A DNA stretch of 64,000 nucleotides from Peterkaempfera bronchialis. Lineage in GTDB: Bacteria > Actinomycetota > Actinomycetes > Streptomycetales > Streptomycetaceae. The position numbers and the translations under genes were made by a program. The notes under the pieces were generated by a model. That model searched no databases. It was not told where the DNA came from and worked only from the letters and a program-made list of their open reading frames with translations. The stretch covers positions 4,960,001-5,024,000 of the forward strand of contig NZ_CP031264.1 in assembly GCF_003258605.2 (NCBI RefSeq), in the 5' to 3' direction. Numbering within the stretch: the first letter of the stretch is position 1; the number at the start of each line of letters is the position of its first letter. This document shows positions 46,411-55,308 of this stretch, piece by piece.

Positions 46411-46480
46411 GACAGCAGGGGTGGGGCAGCGGGGCTGGGGCAGCGGGAGTGGGCCAGCGGGAGTGGGGCAGCGGGGGTCG
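46411..46480. repeat. 14-15 bp degenerate tandem repeat upstream of lhr
   Basis: Units around GGGGCAGCGGGAGTGG recur four to five times between lhr and the divergent subtilase gene. Boundaries approximate. Confidence 0.6.
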
Positions 46481-46585
46481 CGCGTCCGGTGCAGCAGAGC
46501 AGGGCATACGGAAGAAACCACTCATATCGTATGAAGAGACCTGTGATCGTCCGCAGGCTGCCGACGCTGGGTGGGTGGAGGTGCG

Positions 46586-48184
46586 GTGCAGCAGGTCCCG
46601 AGCCGTGGCCGCACGCCCCTGCTGATCCGCTGCCTCGCCGTGCTGTCGCTGGCCGCCCTGCTGCTCGGCGGGGCCGTCCCGTACGCGGGAGGACCCGGCC
46701 GCGCCTACCTCGGCTATCTGGTGGTCGCCGAGCGCGTCGACGCGGCGGGCGCCGCACTCGCCGCCCGCGAGGTGACGGCCGCCGGCGGCGTGGTGGTGCA
46801 GGAGTACCCGCAGATCGGGGTGGTCCTGGCGTACTCCGCCGCCCGGTCCTTCGCCGAACGGCTGCGTGTCCGGCCCGGCATCGCCGAGGCGGGCGCCGGC
46901 CGCACCGCTCCGGTCTTCACGCTCCCCGGGCCGCCGGCCGACGGGGGCGGCTTCCGGGCGTACGGCCGCCCGGCGGGGCCGCATGACACGGCCCCCGCAG
47001 CCGTCGGCGGGCAGCCGGTCGGCGGACGGGTCGACCGGCTGCCCGCCGCCGACGACACCCCGACCGTGCCCGACCCCCGTGAGCGGTCCGCCTGGAACCT
47101 GCGGATGATCGGCGCCGACGCGGGGCCGGGGGAGAGCGGTGCCGCGCTGTTCAGCGGGATCGGCGGCGGCCCCGACCGGGAGCGCGAGGCGCTGCGCCGG
47201 GTGGTGGTGGCGGTCCTCGACTCCGGCGTGGACGACTCCCACCCCGACCTCCGCGAGGCGGTAGACCCGGACCGCTCCGCCTCCTGCGCCGACGGGCGCC
47301 CCGATCCCCGGTTCGGCGCCTGGCGGCCCGACCCCGCCATCGCCGAGAGCGGCCATGGCACCCATGTCGCGGGGATCATCGGCGCGGCCCGGGACGGCGA
47401 CGGCGTGGTCGGCGTGGCGCCGGGGGTGCGGATCGCGGCCGTGCGGCTGCTGGGGCCGCTGGGCCAGTACTACCCGGAGAACATCGTCTGCGGGCTGCTC
47501 TGGGCGGCCGACCACGGAGCCCGGGCGATCAATGACAGCTACTTCTCCGACCCCTGGAAGTACAACTGCCCGGACAACCGCGACCAGGCGGCGGTCGTCG
47601 CGGCGGTGGGGCGCGCGGTGCGCTACGCACGCGAGCGCGGCGCCGTGGTGGTGGCCTCGGCCGGCAATGACGCCCAGGACCTGGGAGCGTCCCGTACCGA
47701 CGGCCGCAGCCCCAACGACCGGACGTCCGCCTCCCCGCCGCCGGTCCGCACACTGGGCGCCGAGTGCATCCGGCTGCCCGCCGAGCTGCCGGGGGTGGTC
47801 TCGGTGAGCGCGGTGGAGCGCTCGGGGGCGCTGGCCGGCTACTCCAACTACGGCGGCGACCGGATCGTGCTCGCCGCGCCGGGCGGCGACCCGGGCGGGG
47901 GCGCCGCCCGCGCGGTGGTCTCGGACTGGCCCGGCGGGCGCTATGCGGCGCTGGCCGGTACCTCGATGGCGGCGGCGCATGTCACCGGCGCGGTGGCGCT
48001 GGCCGCCGCCGCCCACCCGGAGTACGGGTCGGACCGGCTGCGGGCGGTGCTGACCGGGGCGGCGCGGCGCGGGCGCTGCGCGCCGGGGGCGGGGCTCTGC
48101 GCCGATCCGCGCTACTTCGGCGCGGGGGTGGTCACGGTGGTCGGGCTGTCCGCCGCTCCGGCCTCCACCACCGGCAGCAGATAG
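46586..48184 (+). CDS. Secreted S8 family (subtilisin-like) serine peptidase
   Basis: 532 residues. GTG 46586 has GGAGG upstream (GTG 46571 is an in-frame alternative). A signal peptide (RGRTPLLIRCLAVLSLAALL) is followed by an I9-like propeptide and a Gly/Pro-rich region. The triad is complete: Asp in VVVAVLDSGVDDSHPD, His in SGHGTHVAGIIGA, Ser in AGTSMAAAHVTGA, with oxyanion Asn in VVVASAGNDAQD. No C-terminal membrane anchor, so it should be released. It is divergent from lhr and its 3-prime end overlaps the convergent TetR gene by 73 nt. Substrate not known. Confidence 0.9.
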   Translation: MQQVPSRGRTPLLIRCLAVLSLAALLLGGAVPYAGGPGRAYLGYLVVAERVDAAGAALAAREVTAAGGVVVQEYPQIGVVLAYSAARSFAERLRVRPGIAEAGAGRTAPVFTLPGPPADGGGFRAYGRPAGPHDTAPAAVGGQPVGGRVDRLPAADDTPTVPDPRERSAWNLRMIGADAGPGESGAALFSGIGGGPDREREALRRVVVAVLDSGVDDSHPDLREAVDPDRSASCADGRPDPRFGAWRPDPAIAESGHGTHVAGIIGAARDGDGVVGVAPGVRIAAVRLLGPLGQYYPENIVCGLLWAADHGARAINDSYFSDPWKYNCPDNRDQAAVVAAVGRAVRYARERGAVVVASAGNDAQDLGASRTDGRSPNDRTSASPPPVRTLGAECIRLPAELPGVVSVSAVERSGALAGYSNYGGDRIVLAAPGGDPGGGAARAVVSDWPGGRYAALAGTSMAAAHVTGAVALAAAAHPEYGSDRLRAVLTGAARRGRCAPGAGLCADPRYFGAGVVTVVGLSAAPASTTGSR

Positions 48185-48798
48185 CCGTGCAGCGCCTGCT
48201 TCAGCTCGGCGACCAGGGCCTGCTGCTCCTCCTCCGCGCCCTCGGCGGCCAGGACCAGCGGCAGCAGCCCCTTGAAGATCTGCACCGCGACCAGCGCCGA
48301 GCGCCTGAGCCGCGCTTCCGGCAGCCCGGGGGCGCGGCCGGCGAGTAGCGCGGTGACGCGGTCCAGTATCGCCGTGTGCAGCGGCCCATGCGCCTCGGTG
48401 ATCCAGCAGGGGGTGTCCGGGCCCGTCAGCAGGACGTGGAAGGCCGGCTCGGCGCAGTTGAAGTCCACCGCGGAGTCCACCACCCGGTCGAGGACCTCCC
48501 GCAGCTCCAGGCCGGGCAGCTCCGGGTCCTCCAGGGCGCGCTGGGTGGCCCGGGCCTTCTCGGCGAACCGCTCGCCGAGGGCGTCCGCGATGGCGTCCTT
48601 GTTGGGGAAGTACTGGTAGAGCGTGCCGGGGGAGACCCCGGCGCGGGCGGCGATGGCATTGGTGGTGGTGGCGGAGTAGCCGCACTCGGCGAAGACCTGC
48701 CCGGCGGCGTCCAGCAGCTCGGCCATCCGCCGCTCGCCTCGGGCCTGCCGCTTTCTGGGCGGCCGGGTCTGCGCCTGCTCCGTCTCCTGGGTCGCCAT
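48112..48798 (-). CDS. TetR-family regulator of the adjacent MmpL transporter
   Basis: 228 residues from ATG 48798. HTH at residues 20-68: RGERRMAELLDAAGQVFAECGYSATTTNAIAARAGVSPGTLYQYFPNKDAIADAL, a clear TetR_N domain; the C-terminal part (AVDFNCAEPAFHVLL ... LKQALHGYLLP) is the ligand-binding helical domain. Divergent from the MmpL gene across 195 bp that hold two copies of a CGAGC-N4-GCTCG palindrome, one filling the mmpL promoter spacer. It should repress mmpL and release it on binding a drug or lipid. Confidence 0.92.
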   Translation of the reverse strand: MATQETEQAQTRPPRKRQARGERRMAELLDAAGQVFAECGYSATTTNAIAARAGVSPGTLYQYFPNKDAIADALGERFAEKARATQRALEDPELPGLELREVLDRVVDSAVDFNCAEPAFHVLLTGPDTPCWITEAHGPLHTAILDRVTALLAGRAPGLPEARLRRSALVAVQIFKGLLPLVLAAEGAEEEQQALVAELKQALHGYLLPVVEAGAADSPTTVTTPAPK

Positions 48799-48845
48799 CT
48801 GCCGTACTCCCTTCCCTTGGGCCTGTCGGCCGGATCCTATGCCCG

Positions 48846-48875
48846 TTGACTTATGCGAGCCATTGCTCGTAATCT
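48846..48875 (+). promoter_or_regulatory. mmpL promoter
   Basis: TTGACT (48846-48851), 18-nt spacer, TAATCT (48870-48875); start point expected near 48882. The spacer is filled by the first operator. Confidence 0.7.
48856..48869. promoter_or_regulatory. TetR operator site 1
   Basis: CGAGCCATTGCTCG: 5-bp inverted arms around 4 bp, lying entirely between the -35 and -10 elements. Confidence 0.7.
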
Positions 48876-48891
48876 CCAGCTGCCGGGAATG

Positions 48892-48905
48892 CGAGCGATG
48901 GCTCG
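48892..48905. promoter_or_regulatory. TetR operator site 2
   Basis: CGAGCGATGGCTCG; read on the other strand it differs from site 1 at one of 14 bases. Centre-to-centre distance from site 1 is 36 bp, just downstream of the predicted start point. Confidence 0.7.
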
Positions 48906-48993
48906 TGTTTCTGTCGCCTCCACGGCGGCTGCCCGCATCCGACCCATGCCCGGCGCAGCCCTGCCTCCACCGACCCGTCCAGGGGGATCCGAC

Positions 48994-51344
48994 ATGCCGC
49001 AACGACCACCCGCCGCCGCACCCGCGCGCGGCCTCTTTCCCGCCCTGGCGCGGTTCGCCACCGCCCGGCCACGGCTGCTGCTCGCCGCCACGGTCGCCTT
49101 CCTGGCCGCTGCGGTGGTGCTCGGCGGCGGGGTCGCCGACAGCCTGCGCGGCGGCGGCTACAACGACCCGGACGCGGACTCCTCGTACGCCACCACCGTG
49201 CTCGACCGCGAGTTCCCCGGCTCCCGCCCCGACCTGGTGCTGCTGGCCGACGCTCCGCACGGCGTGGACGACCCGGCCGCCGCCCGCGACGGCCGGGCGT
49301 TCGCCGCCCGGCTCGCCCGGGAACCCGGCGTCATCGGCGTCACCTCCTACTGGGACACCCGCAGCCCGGCGCTGCGCGCCCGCGACGGCCATCAGGCGCT
49401 GGTGGTCGCCCGGCTGGCCGGCGACGAGACCGACTCCGACCGCACCCTGGCCCGGATCGCCCCCCACTACCGAGGTCCGCAGGGCTCCCTGGACGTCCGG
49501 GTCGGCGGCTCCACCGCCATCCGGCACGAACTCCAGGACTACATCAGCGAGGACCTGGTCCGTGCCGAGGCCGTGGCGCTGCCGATCACCCTGGTGATCC
49601 TGGTGCTGGTCTTCGGCAGCGCGGTCGCCGCCCTGCTGCCCATCGGCATCGGCATCATCGCCATCCTCGGTACCAATGCCGTGCTGCGCGCCCTCGCCGC
49701 CACCACCGATGTCTCCGTCTTCGCCCTCAACCTCACCACGGCGCTCGGCCTCGGCCTCGCCATCGACTACGCGCTGCTGATCGTCCGCCGCTACCGGGAG
49801 GAACTCGCGGCCGGCCGGGACACCCGCGACGCCATCGCCGCCACCCTGGACACCGCCGGGCGCACCGTGCTCTTCTCCGCCGCGACCGTGGCCGTCTCGC
49901 TGGCCGCGATGCTGGTCTTCCCGCTCTACTTCCTGCGGTCGATGGCCTATGCGGGCATCAGCGTGGTGGTGCTGGCCTGCGCCGCCGCCCTGGTGGTGCT
50001 TCCGGCGCTGCTGGCCGTGCTCGGGCGGCGGGTCGACGCCCTGGACGTACGGCGGCTGCTGCGACGCCGCCGCCCTGGAGCCGTCTCGGCGCGGCAGTCC
50101 GGTCGGCAGTCCGGTCGGGAGGCCGGTCGGGAGCCGGGCGCCGGCTGGGCCCGGCTGGCCGGGCTGGCGATGCGCCGCGCCCCGTTCTTCGCCGCCGGCA
50201 CCCTGGCGGTGCTGGTGCTGGTCGGCACACCCTTCCTGCGGGTCCACTTCGGCTCCGGCGACGACCGCCAGCTGCCCGCCTCCTCGGAGGCCCACGCCGT
50301 CCAGCAGCACATCCGGGACGGCTTCGCCGGCAGCCCGGCCGGGGTGATCGAGGTGATCGCCGAGCAGCCGCAGGCGGCGGCGCTGGACCGGTATGCGCAG
50401 CAGCTCTCGGCCCTGCCCGGTGTCCTGCGGGTGGACGCCCCCGCCGGCCAGTACGCCGAAGGCCGCCGCACCGGCCCCGCACAGCCCGTACGCACCGCCG
50501 GACCGACCTCCCACCTCACCGTGGTGCCCTCGGTGGAGGACGTCTCGCGGGAGAGCGAGGACCTGGTCCGGGCCGTGCGCGGCGTCCCGGCCCCCTTCGC
50601 CACCCACACGGCGGGCACCGCCGCAGCGCTGGTCGACACCCAGTCCGCCATCGGGCGCGGCCTGCCCTGGGCGATCGGCATCATCGTGCTGGCCACCCTG
50701 GTCCTGGTCTTCCTGCTCACCGGCAGCGTCCTGGTACCGGTGCAGGCCGTGCTGCTCAACGCGCTCAGCCTCACCGCGATGCTCGGCGCCGTGGTCTGGG
50801 TCTTCCAGGACGGGCACCTCTCCGGGCTGCTCGGCTTCACCCCCACCGGCACCATCGAGACCGCCCTGCCGGTGCTGATGTTCTGCCTGGCCTTCGGCCT
50901 CTCCATGGACTACGGCGTCTTCCTGCTCTCCCGGATCAAGGAGGAGCTGCACCACGGCGGTGACCACCGGGCCGCCGTGGTGCAGGGCATCCGGCACACC
51001 GGGGGCGTGATCACCGCCGCCGCCGTCATCCTGGCCGTGGTGATGGTCGCCATCGGGACCTCGCGGATCGCCAACACCAAGATGCTGGGCCTCGGGGTGG
51101 CGCTGGCGGTGGTGATGGACGCCATGGTGGTCCGCACCCTGCTGGTGCCCGCCGTGCTGGCGCTCACCGGCCGCGCCGCCTGGTGGGCACCCGGGCCGCT
51201 GCGGCGGCTGCACCAGCGGTTCGGCCTCAGCGAGGGACCGTCCCCGGCGTATGGCTCCCCGGCGGCGGGTGGGCCGTACGCGGGGAGGGCGAGCCGCCCG
51301 CCGGGCAGGGCGAGCCGGTCGCGGCGGGCGGCCGGACCGGCTGA
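48994..51344 (+). CDS. MMPL/RND-family membrane transporter (3-prime end uncertain)
   Basis: About 780 residues with two MMPL repeats, each one membrane helix, a soluble loop and a five-helix block. Blocks: GGGYNDPDADSSYATTVLDREFPG, FALNLTTALGLGLAIDYALLIV and the matching ETALPVLMFCLAFGLSMDYGVFLLSRIKEE in the second half. It exports lipids or drugs using the proton gradient. ATG 48994 with AGGGGG upstream. No in-frame stop appears: the frame runs through to 53667. A TGA at 51342 in another frame, 14 nt before a perfect 12-bp hairpin, is the likely ancestral end; length 3n+2 suggests one missing base. Controlled by the divergent TetR gene. Confidence 0.82.
50092..50139 (+). repeat. 12-bp repeat inside mmpL
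   Basis: Two exact units CGGCAGTCCGGT and two diverged ones, coding SGRQSGREAGREPG in the cytoplasmic linker between the two MMPL halves. Confidence 0.75.
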
Positions 51345-51358
51345 GCCCGGCAGACCGC

Positions 51359-51395
51359 GTCGGCGGGGAGGGGCACCCGGCAACTCCCCGCCGAC
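51359..51395 (+). terminator. Perfect 12-bp hairpin between mmpL and the AraC gene
   Basis: GTCGGCGGGGAG pairs with CTCCCCGCCGAC around a 13-nt loop. Its position supports an mmpL stop near 51344. Confidence 0.75.
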
Positions 51396-51479
51396 CGGCG
51401 GACCGGCCGACCGACCGGCCGACCGGCCGACCGGTGGAACGGTGGAACGGCGGAACGGCGGGGGAGGCAGGATGGCGGT

Positions 51480-52304
51480 ATGGCCGAGGAGACCGCCCGC
51501 TACTGGACCCACCCCGCGCTGCCCGGCGTCGACCTGCTCACCGCCCGCTACATCCGGCACTCCTTCGGGCGTCACACCCACGACACCTATGTCATCGCCG
51601 CGATCACCGAAGGGGTGGAGGAGTTCCACCACCGGGGCAGCACCGAACGCGCCGGGGCGGGCAGCGTCGCCCTGGTCAACCCCGACGTCGTACACACCGG
51701 CCACTCCGGCGCCCCCGACGGCTGGAGCTACCGGGTGCTCTACCCCGAGGCCGGGCTGGTGGCCGCCGTCGCCGAGGAGATCGGCACCCCGGGCCGGGGA
51801 CTGCCGGGGTTCACCGAAGTCGTCATCCCCGACGCACGGCTCGCCGGGATGGTCGCCGAGATCCACCGCGCCGCCGAGCGCGACGACGGACTGGCCGCCG
51901 ACACCCTGCTGCGCCTCACCGTCGCCCGGCTGCTGCGCGCCCACGCCGGCCCCGCCCCGACCGGCCCCGGTCCGGCCACCGGGCGGCGGACCGTACGGCA
52001 GGCCCGCGACATCCTGGAGACCCGGCTGGCGGAGCCGCCCACCCTGGAGGAGCTCGCCGCCGCCGTCGGCACCCGGCCCTTCCCGCTGCTCCGGGCCTTC
52101 CGCGACGCCCATGGGCTGCCCCCGCACACCTGGCTCAACCAGCAGCGGGTCCGCCGCGCCCGGCTGCTGCTGGACGCCGGGGTGCCGCCCGCCCACGCCG
52201 CCGCCGAGGTCGGCTTTGTCGACCAGGCCCACCTCACCCGCCACTTCCGCCGGATCGTCGGCGTCCCCCCGGGCGCCTACCGCCGCGAACGCGGCCGGGG
52301 GTAG
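51480..52304 (+). CDS. AraC-family transcriptional regulator
   Basis: 274 residues. N-terminal cupin-like sensor (HTHDTYVIAAITEGVEEFHHRG, residues 29-50, and VALVNPDVVHTG), C-terminal double HTH (TLEELAAAVGTRPFPLLRAFRDAHGLPPHTWLNQQRVRRAR and AAAEVGFVDQAHLTRHFRRIVGVPPGAYR). This AraC type is often placed beside AzlC/AzlD amino-acid exporters and probably controls them. The ATG is 6 nt after CAGGAT, so the transcript may be leaderless. Encoded 262 bp upstream of azlC. Confidence 0.92.
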   Translation: MAEETARYWTHPALPGVDLLTARYIRHSFGRHTHDTYVIAAITEGVEEFHHRGSTERAGAGSVALVNPDVVHTGHSGAPDGWSYRVLYPEAGLVAAVAEEIGTPGRGLPGFTEVVIPDARLAGMVAEIHRAAERDDGLAADTLLRLTVARLLRAHAGPAPTGPGPATGRRTVRQARDILETRLAEPPTLEELAAAVGTRPFPLLRAFRDAHGLPPHTWLNQQRVRRARLLLDAGVPPAHAAAEVGFVDQAHLTRHFRRIVGVPPGAYRRERGRG

Positions 52305-52566
52305 CGGCCGGGGTGCTGGTGCTGTCGACCAGTCGCCCGTCCCCGTCGTGCCGGCGTCCGTGCCTGCCCCACTCCGCCCGTGCTCGTTCCCAGCCTGTCC
52401 AGGGCCCCGTGCGTGCCTCGTCCCTGCGCCGCCCGAGTCCCGCTCGCGCCCACCTGACCTGGCACTTCCGGGGGCGCCCACCACCGCGAGCGCGGCCGAG
52501 GCGGGCCGGCGGGGGCGTGCAGGAATGTACAAGACCCGCCCCCCGGCCTTCGGCGAGCATCGCCGC

Positions 52567-53303
52567 ATGACCGCAGCGACACGACCACCAGCAGCCACCG
52601 CCGAGCCGCCCGCCCGCTCCGACGCCGCCGTCGTCCGGGACGCGCTGGGGGTGGGGATCGCGGTGGGCATCTCCGGGGTGGCGTTCGGTGTGGCCGGGGC
52701 GACGGCGCAGCTGACCGTCTGGCAGACCTGCGCCCTCAGCCTGCTGGTCTTCACCGGCGCCTCGCAGTTCGCCCTGGTCGGCGCGCTGGCCGCCGGGGCG
52801 GCACCGGCGGCGGCGGTCGTCGGGGCGCTCTTCCTCGGGGTGCGCAACACCTTCTACGGCCTGCGGCTCTCCGAGCGGCTGGCGCTGCCCCGGGCGGTGC
52901 GCCCGTTCGCCGCGCAGCTGATGATCGATGAGACCGCTGCGGTGACCCTGGCTCAGCCGGACCGGCGCTCGGCCCGCCTGGGGTTCACCGTCACCGGGCT
53001 CTGCCTCTTCGTCCTGTGGAACCTCACCACCCTGGCCGGAGCGCTCGGCGCCGACGCGCTGGGCGACCCCGCCGCCTACGGCCTGGACGCGGCCGGTCCG
53101 GCCGTCTTCCTGGCGCTGCTGGCACCCCGGCTGCGGGAGGGCGGCGCCGAGCGCGCGGTCGCCGTCATCGGGGCGGCGCTGGCGCTGGGCGCGACCTTTG
53201 TGGTGCCGTCCGGGGTCCCGGTGCTGCTGGCGCTGGCGGCCGTGCCGCTGGTGGCGGGGGCGCTCCGGCTCCGGGCCCGCCGCGCGGGGAGGCCCCCCGA
53301 TGA
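52567..53303 (+). CDS. azlC: AzlC-family branched-chain amino acid export permease (frame broken at the end)
   Basis: About 245 residues with seven or eight membrane helices: DALGVGIAVGISGVAFGVAG, SLLVFTGASQFALVGALAAG, FLGVRNTFYGLRLSERL and MIDETAAVTLAQ are AzlC blocks. With AzlD it exports branched-chain amino acids or analogues. As written the frame passes into azlD and ends only at 53667. A run of six C at 53293-53298 directly precedes ATGA (53300-53303); with seven C the frame would stop at that TGA, giving the usual AzlC length and an azlC-azlD overlap. So a one-base deletion or read error is likely. ATG 52567 is 6 nt after GAGCAT. Confidence 0.85.
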
Positions 53304-53614
53304 CCGTCTGGCTCGCGATCGGCGCCACCGCCGCCGGCTGCTACCTGATGAAGCTGCTGGGCCTGAATGTGCCGACCGGGCTGCTGGACCGCCCCGCCGT
53401 ACGGCGCTTCGCCGCGCTGGCCCCGGTGGCGCTGCTGGCGGCGCTGACCGTACTCCAGACCTTCGGGGCGCAGCACGGGCACGGCCTGGTCCTGGACGCC
53501 CAGGCGGCCGGACTGGCGGCGGCGGGCACCGCGGTGCTGCTCCGGGCGCCGTTCCTGCTGGTGGTCGGGGCGGCGGTGCTGGTCACCGCGCTGGTGCGGA
53601 TGGCGACCGGGTGA
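53300..53614 (+). CDS. azlD: AzlD-family branched-chain amino acid exporter subunit
   Basis: 104 residues with three or four membrane helices; opens MTVWLAIGATAAGCYLMKLLGL, the AzlD start. Small partner of AzlC in the exporter. The ATG sits in the ATGA that should close azlC. Confidence 0.9.
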   Translation: MTVWLAIGATAAGCYLMKLLGLNVPTGLLDRPAVRRFAALAPVALLAALTVLQTFGAQHGHGLVLDAQAAGLAAAGTAVLLRAPFLLVVGAAVLVTALVRMATG

Positions 53615-53657
53615 GCGGGTGGGCGGGCGGTCGGCTGGGCGCGGGATACTGGGTGCC

Positions 53658-53852
53658 ATGCGGCTGACAGAGTTCTGGCGGAGGATGAACGCCCACTTCG
53701 GTGAGGCGTACGCGGACAGCTTCGCCCGCGACCATGTGATGACCGAACTCGGCGGGCGCACCGTGTACCAGGCGCTGGACGCCGGCTGGGAGGCCAAGGA
53801 CGTCTGGCGCGCGGTGTGCGCGGCGATGGAGGTGCCCGCCGCGCACCGCTGA
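53658..53852 (+). CDS. DUF3046 family protein
   Basis: 64 residues, matching the short actinobacterial DUF3046 family: MRLTEFWRRMNAHFGEAY, then ELGGRTVYQALDAGWEAKDVWRAVC. Function unknown; the family is regularly found upstream of recA in Streptomyces. The ATG at 53658 is 7 nt after GATACT and has no Shine-Dalgarno, so a leaderless transcript is probable. Confidence 0.92.
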   Translation: MRLTEFWRRMNAHFGEAYADSFARDHVMTELGGRTVYQALDAGWEAKDVWRAVCAAMEVPAAHR

Positions 53853-53923
53853 GCCGAGCCGGCGGGGCCGTACCGGGCCGGGCCCCTGCGTGACCGCATC
53901 GCGCCATCGGCGACACTGGGCCG

Positions 53924-55171
53924 GTGGCTCGCAGTGAAATACCCCAGCAGACCCCGACCCCGGACCCCGCCGTTCCCCCCGTTCCCCCCGCTCCCGCCGC
54001 TCCCGCGCCGGAGCGGCCCTCGCGGTGGGGCGACACCATGCCGCGCTGGCTGCCCAGGGCGCTGCTGCTGCTCTTTCTCTTCGCCGGGCTCTTCCAGTTC
54101 GCGACCTGGGCCTTCCACCAGCTGATCGGCCTCTTCACGATGGTGCTGGTCTCCTTCTTCCTGTCGCTGGCGATGGAGCCCGCGGTGGACCGGATGGCCG
54201 CCCGTGGGGTGCGGCGCGGGGTAGGCACCTTCATCGTCTTCCTGGCCGTGCTGGTCTGCATGGGCGGGTTCCTGACCGCGCTGGGCACGCTGCTGGTCGA
54301 CCAGGTCGGCCAGGTGGCGCGGCAGCTGCCGCATCTGCTGAACGACCTGATCGGCTGGGTCAACAGCACCTTCCACAGCGACCTGACCCTGGACCAGTTG
54401 CAGAAGCGGGTGCTCCAGGACTCCGGCAATGCGGAGAAGTACGCGCAGCAGGCCGCCGACAACATCTGGGGGCTGTCCAGCACCCTGCTCGGCGGGCTCT
54501 TCCAGCTCTTCACCATCGCGCTGTTCACCTTCTACCTCACGGCGGACGGGCCCCGGGTGCGGCGTACGGTCTGCTCGCTGCTGCCGCCGGCCAAGCAGGC
54601 CGAGGTGCTGCGGGCCTGGGAGATCGCGCTGGCCAAGACCGGCGGTTACCTCTACTCCCGGGCGCTGCTCGCGGTCTTCTCGGCGGCCGGCCACTGGGTG
54701 GCCTTCACCCTGATCGGCATCCCCTACGCGGCGGCGCTGGCGATCTGGGTGGGGGTGGTCTCCCAGTTCGTACCGACCATCGGCACCTATCTCGCGGGGG
54801 CGCTGCCGATGCTGGTGGCGCTCACCGTGGAGCCGGTGGACGCGCTCTGGGTGCTGGCCTTCGTGGTCGTCTACCAGCAGGTGGAGAACTACCTGCTCCA
54901 GCCGAGGATCACGGCGCGGACCGTCGAGGTGCACCCGGCGGTGGCGTTCGGTTCGGTGATCGCGGGGGCCGCGCTGCTGGGCGCGGTGGGCGCGGTGATC
55001 GCCATCCCGGCGGCGGCGACCCTCCAGGGGTTCGTCTCCACCTATGTGAAGCGCTACGAGGTGGCGCAGGACCCCCGGATCGACCGGGGGGAGGCCCGGC
55101 GGCTGCGGCTCCGGCTGCGGCGGCTGGTCTCCCGGGGTGCCAGGGGCGCCCGGGACGGCGAGGACGGCTGA
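53924..55171 (+). CDS. AI-2E family (TqsA/PerM-like) membrane protein
   Basis: 415 residues from GTG 53924 (6 nt after GACACT, leaderless type). A Pro-rich cytoplasmic start, then the AI-2E transporter fold: WAFHQLIGLFTMVLVSFFLSLAMEPAVDRM, a soluble middle region (LPHLLNDLIGWVNSTFHSDL), and helices including LLGGLFQLFTIALFTFYLTADG and VENYLLQPRITARTVEVHP. The family is named after a proposed autoinducer-2 exporter, but most members have no proven substrate. Next to DUF3046 and recA, as in other Streptomyces. Confidence 0.9.
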   Translation: MARSEIPQQTPTPDPAVPPVPPAPAAPAPERPSRWGDTMPRWLPRALLLLFLFAGLFQFATWAFHQLIGLFTMVLVSFFLSLAMEPAVDRMAARGVRRGVGTFIVFLAVLVCMGGFLTALGTLLVDQVGQVARQLPHLLNDLIGWVNSTFHSDLTLDQLQKRVLQDSGNAEKYAQQAADNIWGLSSTLLGGLFQLFTIALFTFYLTADGPRVRRTVCSLLPPAKQAEVLRAWEIALAKTGGYLYSRALLAVFSAAGHWVAFTLIGIPYAAALAIWVGVVSQFVPTIGTYLAGALPMLVALTVEPVDALWVLAFVVVYQQVENYLLQPRITARTVEVHPAVAFGSVIAGAALLGAVGAVIAIPAAATLQGFVSTYVKRYEVAQDPRIDRGEARRLRLRLRRLVSRGARGARDGEDG

Positions 55172-55244
55172 CTTTCCGGGGCCGCGTTTCCGGGCCGCGT
55201 TTCCGAGGCGCGCGCCTGGCGGGGTGCCGTCTTCCCGCTTAATC

Positions 55245-55256
55245 GAACTTGTGTTC
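55245..55256. promoter_or_regulatory. LexA SOS box upstream of recA
   Basis: GAACTTGTGTTC fits the Gram-positive/actinobacterial LexA consensus GAAC-N4-GTTC, 120 bp before the recA start. Confidence 0.85.
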
Positions 55257-55308
55257 TGTATGCTGGTTCACGGCGGGTTATCCACAGGCTGGGCCCTCCC
55301 GGGGCCGA

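Noticed and set aside
40651-46521. Apparent 1956-codon helicase-glycosylase fusion on the minus strand
   Set aside because: The lhr part leaves its true frame near 42085 and nei has its own GTG start and catalytic Pro-Glu N-terminus, which a fusion would destroy.
46505-46533. CATACG-N17-CGTATG inverted repeat between lhr and the subtilase
   Set aside because: Arms of only 6 bp with a long spacer; too weak to call an operator.
48853-53667. Apparent MmpL-AzlC fusion protein of 1604 codons
   Set aside because: About 400 codons in the middle read the araC gene in the wrong frame; the parts are separate genes with lost stops.
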